Of a stretch of DNA of 20,660 nucleotides, positions 14,950-20,660 are shown one piece after another. Under the pieces are notes generated by a model. It was not told where the DNA came from and searched no databases. It saw only the letters and a program-made list of their open reading frames with translations. Numbering within the stretch: the stretch's first letter is position 1; each line of letters opens with the position of its first letter. The position numbers and the translations under genes were made by a program. Source of the DNA: Candidatus Latescibacterota bacterium (GTDB lineage: Bacteria > Latescibacterota > MVCY01); NCBI GenBank assembly GCA_030608245.1, contig JAUWEO010000006.1:1-20660 (forward strand). The letters are read 5' to 3'.

Positions 14950-15951
<1,002 letters not shown>

Positions 15952-15961
15952 GGAGTAGCCA

Positions 15962-17170
15962 ATGCCGAAGTTGACGGTTGGGGATTTGGACCTGAAGGGT
16001 AAGCGCGTTCTGATGCGGGTTGACTTTAATGTTCCCCTGGATGAAAGTCAAAGAATCACCGATGATGGCCGTATCAGAGCTGCTTTGCCTACGATTAAGT
16101 ATGTGCTCGAACAGGGCGGGAAATTGATTCTTATTTCCCATCTGGGACGTCCCAAGGACAAGGTTGTGTCTTCCCTTTCTCTGCGGCCTGCAGTTGAGCG
16201 GCTGGCGAGGCTTCTGGATAGACCAGTGGTCAGGGCCTCCGACTGTGTGGGCCCGGAAGCAGAGAAGATGGTCGGTTCTCTTGGACCAGGAGAGGTTCTT
16301 CTATTGGAGAACCTGAGGTTTCATCCGGGCGAGACGGCTAACGATCGGGAATTTGCCCGTGAATTAGCCCGTCTGGGAGACCTCTATGTCAACGATGCCT
16401 TCGGCGCCGCCCATCGGGCCCATGCTTCCACCGTAGGGGTGACAGAGTTTCTCTTCCCTTGTGCTGCTGGGTTTCTTTTAGAGAAAGAGATACGCTACTT
16501 AGGCGGTGCCCTCTCCCAGCCCCAGCGTCCGTTTGTCGCTATCTTAGGAGGCGCCAAGATCTCCGGCAAGATAGATGTTATCGAAAACCTCCTGGGCAAA
16601 GTGGATAGTCTGCTTATCGGCGGCGGAATGGCCTACACTTTCTTCAAGGCCAAAGGGTTGGAGATAGGGAAATCCCTGTTAGATGCCGAGAAGGTTGATC
16701 TGGCAGGTGAGACCCTCCGCAAGGCAGAGACTTTAGGGGCAGAACTCCTGCTTCCTGTAGATTGTGTCATAGCCGACAACTTTTCCAACGACGCCAACAC
16801 TCAGGTAGTGAAAAGAGAGGGAATACTTCCCGATTGGGAGGCTCTGGATATTGGTCCCCAAACCATAGCCTTGTTTAAGAAGAAAATCGCCACCGCCCGA
16901 ACCATCGTGTGGAACGGGCCGATGGGAGTCTTTGAAATGGATAGGTTCGCTGTGGGGACCAACGCTATCGCCGGGGCCCTGGCAGAGGTGACCCAGAAGG
17001 GGACAGTCACTATTATCGGAGGCGGTGACACAGCAGCGGCCGTGGCCAGGACAGGCCTTCAGGAGAAAATGTCTCATATTTCCACCGGAGGAGGGGCCTC
17101 GCTGGAGTACTTAGAGGGGAAAACCTTGCCCGGGATTGAGGCCTTAACTGAAAAGGAAAACCAGAAATGA
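15962..17170 (+). CDS. pgk: Phosphoglycerate kinase
   Basis: A 402-aa monomeric kinase that makes ATP and 3-phosphoglycerate from 1,3-bisphosphoglycerate. The N-terminal substrate domain has RVDFNVPLDE and ISHLGRPKD, then LLLENLRFHPGE and the hinge VNDAFGAAHRAHAST. The C-terminal nucleotide domain has ILGGAKISGKI, WNGPMGVFE and the terminal loop IIGGGDTAAAV with STGGGASLEYLEG. All hallmark segments are present and the length is typical for a bacterial Pgk. The ATG follows gap by 10 nt. The stop overlaps the tpiA start by 4 nt (ATGA), so Pgk and TpiA are probably coupled in translation. Confidence 0.98.
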   Translation: MPKLTVGDLDLKGKRVLMRVDFNVPLDESQRITDDGRIRAALPTIKYVLEQGGKLILISHLGRPKDKVVSSLSLRPAVERLARLLDRPVVRASDCVGPEAEKMVGSLGPGEVLLLENLRFHPGETANDREFARELARLGDLYVNDAFGAAHRAHASTVGVTEFLFPCAAGFLLEKEIRYLGGALSQPQRPFVAILGGAKISGKIDVIENLLGKVDSLLIGGGMAYTFFKAKGLEIGKSLLDAEKVDLAGETLRKAETLGAELLLPVDCVIADNFSNDANTQVVKREGILPDWEALDIGPQTIALFKKKIATARTIVWNGPMGVFEMDRFAVGTNAIAGALAEVTQKGTVTIIGGGDTAAAVARTGLQEKMSHISTGGGASLEYLEGKTLPGIEALTEKENQK

Positions 17171-17919
17171 GAAAGCCAATTGTTGCCGGCAATTGGAAGA
17201 TGAACAGGACATCTGCTGAGGCCGTTCAACTGGTGGAAGAGTTTAAACCTTTGGTTGCTGATGTGGACGGGGTGGACATCGTTCTCTGTCCCCCCTTCAC
17301 TTCCTTGGAGGCGACCTGCAAAGCCATCAGAGGTAGTAATCTGCTTCTGGGTGCCCAGGATATGTTCTGGGAAGAGAGTGGGGCCTACACCGGGGAGGTC
17401 TCAGCAAGAATGCTGTTGACATCAGGTTGTAGGTATGTTATATTAGGACATTCGGAGAGGCGTGCCTATTTCGGGGAGACCAATCAGACGGTCAATAAGA
17501 AATTGAAGGCTGCCCTGGGCGCGGGATTGGTTCCCATTGTCTGCGGGGGAGAGAAACAGCAAGAGCGAGAGGCGGGAATCACCCAGAAGATTGTCCAAGA
17601 CCATGTGACAGGGGCCTTTGAGGGGATCTCCGCCGAACAGGTCTCTGGGGTGGTAATCGCCTACGAACCTGTCTGGGCTATAGGCACAGGGTTAACTGCA
17701 ACTCCCGAGCAGGCCCAGGAGGTGCATGCTTTTATTCGTCAGATACTCACTGGACTTTACAACCCGAATGTGGCACAGCAAGTCAGAATCCAGTACGGAG
17801 GCAGCATAAAACCGGAGAACGCAGCTGTCCTTTTCGGCCAGCCGGATATCGATGGGGGTCTGGTAGGCGGTGCCTCTTTGGCAGCCGGTTCCTTTGCAAA
17901 TATTGTTAGAAGTCTTTGA
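17167..17919 (+). CDS. tpiA: Triosephosphate isomerase
   Basis: A 250-aa TIM-barrel enzyme interconverting dihydroxyacetone phosphate and glyceraldehyde 3-phosphate. The catalytic residues are K11 (GNWKMN), H95 (ILGHSERR) and E167 (AYEPVWAIGTG). The phosphate-binding ends QYGGSIKPEN and GGLVGGASL are intact. One mild variation is IVCGGEK at 124-130, where CVGE is commoner. It overlaps pgk by 4 nt and is followed, after 90 nt that include a dispersed repeat, by secG. Gene order gap-pgk-tpiA-secG is a conserved bacterial arrangement. Confidence 0.98.
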   Translation: MRKPIVAGNWKMNRTSAEAVQLVEEFKPLVADVDGVDIVLCPPFTSLEATCKAIRGSNLLLGAQDMFWEESGAYTGEVSARMLLTSGCRYVILGHSERRAYFGETNQTVNKKLKAALGAGLVPIVCGGEKQQEREAGITQKIVQDHVTGAFEGISAEQVSGVVIAYEPVWAIGTGLTATPEQAQEVHAFIRQILTGLYNPNVAQQVRIQYGGSIKPENAAVLFGQPDIDGGLVGGASLAAGSFANIVRSL

Positions 17920-17937
17920 GCAAGTTCCGGAGAATTG

Positions 17938-17959
17938 AACACTGAAAAACACCGAAAGG
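17938..17959 (+). repeat. 22-nt dispersed repeat, copy B
   Basis: This is the second copy of the 13639-13660 element, with a single mismatch (CACTGAAAAACACCGAAAGG core). It lies in the tpiA-secG gap, sense to secG. Reading through it from the ATG-like codon at 17935 gives a spurious 25-residue N-terminal extension of SecG. Confidence 0.75.
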
Positions 17960-18009
17960 TACTAAATCTCGAATCTGGGTCTAAACCAAAAAGCCAAAGG
18001 ATATTCAAG

Positions 18010-18378
18010 ATGCATCTTTTTTTAATTGTTATTCACATTTTCGTTGCGTTTGCATTGGTGGTAGTGATCCTTTTGCAGTCGGGCTCCAGAGGTGGTGGAT
18101 TAGCCAGCGCCTTTGGCGGCGGCGGTGGAGGGACAGGTGCTGTATTCGGAGGCAGAGGTGCGGCTCCTTTTCTGACCAAGCTCACAGCGGTGTTAGCTTC
18201 TGTTCTGATAATTACCTGCATTACCTTGTTTTTTAGGGCACCTAAGGTGACGGTCAGAGTGGAGAGTGAAACCCTAAAACAGATGCAGAAGCAAGCTGAG
18301 AAGAGCTCTCAGGCCAGGGCCTTGTCACCATCTTCACTATTTGAAGAACAGACAGAGTCCGATAGCCTTGAAAAATGA
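18010..18378 (+). CDS. secG: Preprotein translocase subunit SecG
   Basis: A 122-aa inner-membrane protein that assists protein export by SecYE and SecA. It has the SecG layout: a first membrane segment (LFLIVIHIFVAFALVVVILL), a cytoplasmic loop QSGSRGGGLASAFGGGGGG, a second segment (LTAVLASVLIITCITLFF), and a charged C-terminal tail that is somewhat long. The open frame begins at 17935, but that extension is repeat-derived. The ATG at 18010 has AAAGGA at 8 nt and gives a normal N-terminus. It is the last protein gene of the glycolytic operon, directly before tRNA-Leu. Confidence 0.93.
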   Translation: MHLFLIVIHIFVAFALVVVILLQSGSRGGGLASAFGGGGGGTGAVFGGRGAAPFLTKLTAVLASVLIITCITLFFRAPKVTVRVESETLKQMQKQAEKSSQARALSPSSLFEEQTESDSLEK

Positions 18379-18382
18379 GTGG

Positions 18383-18411
18383 TTCACTCTCTGGGGTTGT
18401 AGTGATATCAG
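18383..18411 (+). promoter_or_regulatory. Possible promoter for tRNA-Leu
   Basis: TTCACT (18383-18388), 17 nt, then TATCAG (18406-18411) gives 4/6 matches at each box. It ends 22 nt before the tRNA. The spacing is good but the boxes are weak; the tRNA may instead be co-transcribed with secG. Confidence 0.3.
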
Positions 18412-18433
18412 GGAGGTAACCGGAGTAAACAGC

Positions 18434-18521
18434 GCCGAAGTGGTGGAATTGGCAGACACGCTAGCTTGAGGGGCTAGTGAGCGCTAAGCTCGTGCCGGTT
18501 CAAGTCCGGCCTTCGGCACCA
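18434..18521 (+). tRNA. tRNA-Leu (anticodon GAG)
   Basis: The acceptor stem GCCGAAG (18434-18440) pairs with CTTCGGC (18511-18517), followed by A73 and an encoded CCA. The anticodon stem CTAGC/GCTAG encloses the loop TTGAGGG, with anticodon GAG at 18468-18470, reading CUC and CUU. The long variable arm (GAGC...GCTC) is the class II feature expected for leucine. The T arm is CCGG-TTCAAGT-CCGG. It lies between secG and the Gfo/Idh gene, a common place for tRNA-Leu after secG. Confidence 0.97.
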
Positions 18522-18528
18522 AAGGCAG

Positions 18529-18548
18529 GGGCGATTCGTGAATTGCCC
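18529..18548. repeat. Small palindrome after tRNA-Leu
   Basis: GGGCGATTC and GAATTGCCC pair over 9 positions (one G-T) around GT. It begins 8 nt past the tRNA CCA. There is no T-run, so it is a poor terminator. It resembles the GGGGCGATTCATGAATTGCCCC-like palindromes I recall from intergenic regions of other genomes. Confidence 0.55.
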
Positions 18549-18577
18549 ATGAAACTCGAAGCATGGAAAGAGGAGAT

Positions 18578-19654
18578 ATGTCTGTCAAATGGGGGGTGAT
18601 CGGAGCTGGTGGAATAGCTGACAGAAGAACTATCCCGGAAGGTCTTATGCCGGCAGAGAATGCTGAACTCGTGGCAGTAATGGATGTAGATGGGGAACGG
18701 GTTAAACAAGTGGCCAGGAAATACGGTGACTTGAGGTACTATACTCGAGAGGAAGACCTGCTGGGGGATAAAGAAATAGAGGCTGTTTACATTGCTACGC
18801 CCACCTATCTTCACCACCGGCAAGCCTTGATGGCAGCTACGGCCCGAAAACACATCCTCTGCGAAAAACCTATGGCAATGAATGTAAAAGAAGCAGAGGA
18901 AATGATAACCGCCTGCCAAGAGAATAAGGTGAAACTGTCGCTGGGCTATATGATGAGATATCACACCTATAACCGAAAAATCAAAGAGATTATAGCTGAA
19001 GGTAGATTGGGAACTTTGGTAATGGGCAGAGCTCAACTTAGCTGCTGGTATCCACCCATAGAAGGAGCCTGGCGCCAGAGTCCTGCTTTGGGGGGAGGAG
19101 GTTCACTGGTAGATATGGCAAGCCATTGCATCGATTTATTGGAATGGCTAATGGGACCAGTGACAGAGGTTTCTTGTTTCACCTCCCGGTTAGTGCACAA
19201 CTATCCTGTAGAGGATACAGCAACTGTCTTGCTCCGGTTCAAAGGCGAGGCCCAGGGACTGGTGGACAGCCATTTTAACATCCCCGATGCCTCCTCAGAA
19301 AGCAGGCTGGAAATCTACGGCAGCAAAGGTAGCATTCTGGCTCAGGGAACCATAGGACAGGGCTCCACCGGAAAAATGATAGCCAGAATAGAAGAAGAAC
19401 ATAAAGGCTATCAGGCAGAGCAGAAGAGAGAAGAGGTCAAGGAAGAGACGATTGTCCTGGAGACAAAGAATATCTACCAGGCAGAGACAGAAAATTTCAG
19501 CGGCTGTATTCTCCAGGGGAAAGATGCTCAGCCTTCTTTCACCGGAGAAGATGGATTGAGAAACTTAAAGATCGTTTTAGCTGCCTATGAATCAGCCAAA
19601 ACAGGCAGAACGATCGCAATAAGTATGAGACCCTATGACCCAACGACCCTATGA
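18578..19654 (+). CDS. Gfo/Idh/MocA family NAD(P)-dependent oxidoreductase
   Basis: About 358 aa. The N-terminal Rossmann domain opens with WGVIGAGGIAD, and the family motif EKPMAMN follows at about residues 95-101. The second domain has GGGGSLVDMASHCIDLLEWLMG, where the Asp and His match the family's catalytic region. Members oxidise or reduce sugars, inositols and related compounds; the substrate here cannot be told. An ATG at 18563 is also in frame, but the GAGGAG site lies between it and the ATG at 18578, and MSVKWGVIG is a normal family start. The last eight codons (RPYDPTTL) lie in a 16-bp tandem repeat, so the native C-terminus may have been altered. No sugar-transport or pathway gene is adjacent. 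Confidence 0.92.
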   Translation: MSVKWGVIGAGGIADRRTIPEGLMPAENAELVAVMDVDGERVKQVARKYGDLRYYTREEDLLGDKEIEAVYIATPTYLHHRQALMAATARKHILCEKPMAMNVKEAEEMITACQENKVKLSLGYMMRYHTYNRKIKEIIAEGRLGTLVMGRAQLSCWYPPIEGAWRQSPALGGGGSLVDMASHCIDLLEWLMGPVTEVSCFTSRLVHNYPVEDTATVLLRFKGEAQGLVDSHFNIPDASSESRLEIYGSKGSILAQGTIGQGSTGKMIARIEEEHKGYQAEQKREEVKEETIVLETKNIYQAETENFSGCILQGKDAQPSFTGEDGLRNLKIVLAAYESAKTGRTIAISMRPYDPTTL

Positions 19655-19690
19655 CCCAACGACCCTATGACCCAACGACCCAACGACCCT
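19629..19690. repeat. 16-bp tandem repeat at the junction of convergent genes
   Basis: Three exact units of GACCCTATGACCCAAC (19629-19644, 19645-19660, 19661-19676) are followed by a half unit GACCCAAC and a partial GACCCT. Each unit is itself two similar 8-mers. The array supplies the C-terminus and stop codon of the Gfo/Idh gene and reaches the stop codon of proB, occupying the whole gap. Confidence 0.92.
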
Positions 19691-20660
19691 ACAACACCAC
19701 CAGGTTATCCCGGTGCACTACCTCCTCGTAGTAACAGTAACCGAGTATTTCTTCTATCTCTGAGGATTTTTTCCCCAGAATCTTCTTCAGCTCCCTATCA
19801 CAGTAGTTGGCCAACCCCCTGGCGATCTCTTGCCCCTTCAGATTTTGAATATCGACTACCTCTCCGTTCTCAAACTCTCCCTTCAATCTTATCACTCCGG
19901 AGGGGAGAAGGCTTTTCCCTTTTTCTGCAATCGCCTGAACAGCTCCGTCGTCGACCACCAGGATGCCCGTTGGCGGGTGACTGAAGGCAATCCATCTTTT
20001 TCTGCTGGCCATTCGCTCCGCTTGGGGCAGAAACAGGGTTCCCACCTCCTTGCCATCGAGGATATCCACGAGGTTGTGTTTTTTGCCATTGGCGATGAGC
20101 ATCATCTGTCCCGAAGCTGTAAGGATCTTTGCTGCCTCGAGCTTTGTTCGCATTCCTCCGGTAGCCACCTCGGAAGCTGTTTGACCCGCGAGTTTTTCCA
20201 GCTCTGGGGTGATCTCTGTGATGGTGCTAATCAATCGGGCCTGGGGAGCTTTACGGGGGTCGGCAGAGAAAAAGCCATCGGTATCAGAGAGGATTATCAG
20301 CAGGTGAGCGTCAATCAGATTCGCCACCTGGGCTGAGAGATTGTCGTTGTCGCCCACTCTGAAGTCTATCTCATCTGTAGCCACGCTGTCGTTCTCGTTA
20401 AGAACAGGAATAACTCCATAGTGCCATAGAGTCAACAGGGTGTTTCTCACATTCAGATAGCGCTGCCTGTTTTTTAAATCGTCTGCAGTGAGTAGTATCT
20501 GAGCGATGCTCAGGTTGTGGCGCCCGAAGGCAATCTGGTAGCTGTGCATAAGCTGGTTCTGTCCCACTGCTGCTGCTGCCTGGAGTTGCGGGATAGACCG
20601 GGGACGCCTGGGCATAGAGAGCTGTCCCATCCCGGCACCGATAGCCCCTGAGGAGACAAC
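19689..20660 (-). CDS. proB: Glutamate 5-kinase (partial, N-terminus beyond window)
   Basis: The frame stays open to the right edge, where it encodes VVSSGAIGAG, the kinase glycine motif; the first 50 or so residues are outside. The enzyme phosphorylates glutamate as the first step of proline synthesis. Visible motifs are NENDSVATDE and VGDNDNLSAQVA (substrate binding), ILSDTDGFFSADPRK (nucleotide binding) and ATGGMRTKLEAA. The last 90-100 residues, with HPPTGILVVDDGAVQAI and GVIRLKGEFENGEVV, form a PUA domain as in the E. coli type. The stop is TAG, inside or touching the tandem repeat shared with the convergent gene. A proA partner would be expected elsewhere; none is visible. Confidence 0.96.
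   Translation of the reverse strand, partial: VVSSGAIGAGMGQLSMPRRPRSIPQLQAAAAVGQNQLMHSYQIAFGRHNLSIAQILLTADDLKNRQRYLNVRNTLLTLWHYGVIPVLNENDSVATDEIDFRVGDNDNLSAQVANLIDAHLLIILSDTDGFFSADPRKAPQARLISTITEITPELEKLAGQTASEVATGGMRTKLEAAKILTASGQMMLIANGKKHNLVDILDGKEVGTLFLPQAERMASRKRWIAFSHPPTGILVVDDGAVQAIAEKGKSLLPSGVIRLKGEFENGEVVDIQNLKGQEIARGLANYCDRELKKILGKKSSEIEEILGYCYYEEVVHRDNLVVL

Noticed and set aside
17935..18009. N-terminal extension of SecG (25 residues)
   Set aside because: It is encoded by the 22-nt dispersed repeat; the ATG at 18010 has a good ribosome-binding site.

Overview
The window reads as a bacterial chromosome segment with closely packed, mostly house-keeping genes. There is no phage, plasmid, insertion sequence, CRISPR array or rRNA. 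Bacterial (not archaeal) identity follows from EF-P, biotin carboxyl carrier protein, SecG, a tRNA-Leu with encoded CCA, and sigma70-type promoters. The mix suggests an uncultivated anaerobe or fermenter of a deep or candidate phylum rather than a model lineage: a phosphofructokinase with pyrophosphate-type residues, a non-pyrrolysine MttB-superfamily protein, an AmmeMemoRadiSam-type radical SAM enzyme, a QueT transporter and many small intergenic repeats. I cannot name the phylum from sequence alone.

Left part, minus strand (1-9075). A pepQ-like peptidase, efp and accB form a tight operon (19-nt gap, then a 4-nt GTGA overlap). A strong promoter about 300 nt upstream implies a long leader with a 13-bp hairpin. 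The operon ends at an inverted repeat built of 8-bp units. Upstream lie carB (without carA), a radical SAM protein with a twin-arginine N-terminus, and an APC permease fused to a PTS EIIA-like domain. The amrS and permease genes look distinctly more AT-rich than the right half.

Middle, minus strand (9296-13621). An orphan MttB-superfamily gene follows a 19-bp perfect hairpin. Upstream is an operon of a TPM-domain secreted protein, a nucleotidyltransferase-fold protein with an altered DxD motif, and LemA. A promoter fixes a TTG start for the TPM gene. Then comes queT, divergent from the next operon.

Right part, plus strand (13763-19654). A near-consensus promoter drives pfkA-gap-pgk-tpiA-secG, the lower glycolytic set plus the SecYEG accessory subunit. 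A tRNA-Leu(GAG) gene and a Gfo/Idh/MocA oxidoreductase follow. The latter's last codons lie inside a 16-bp tandem repeat. Convergent to it is proB (glutamate 5-kinase), which runs off the right edge.

I found no clearly new multi-gene system. The most notable items are the Tat-type radical SAM protein, the permease-EIIA fusion, the PPi-type PFK, the long leader before pepQ-efp-accB, the TPM/nucleotidyltransferase/LemA trio, and the fact that several intergenic gaps each hold a different small repeat family.
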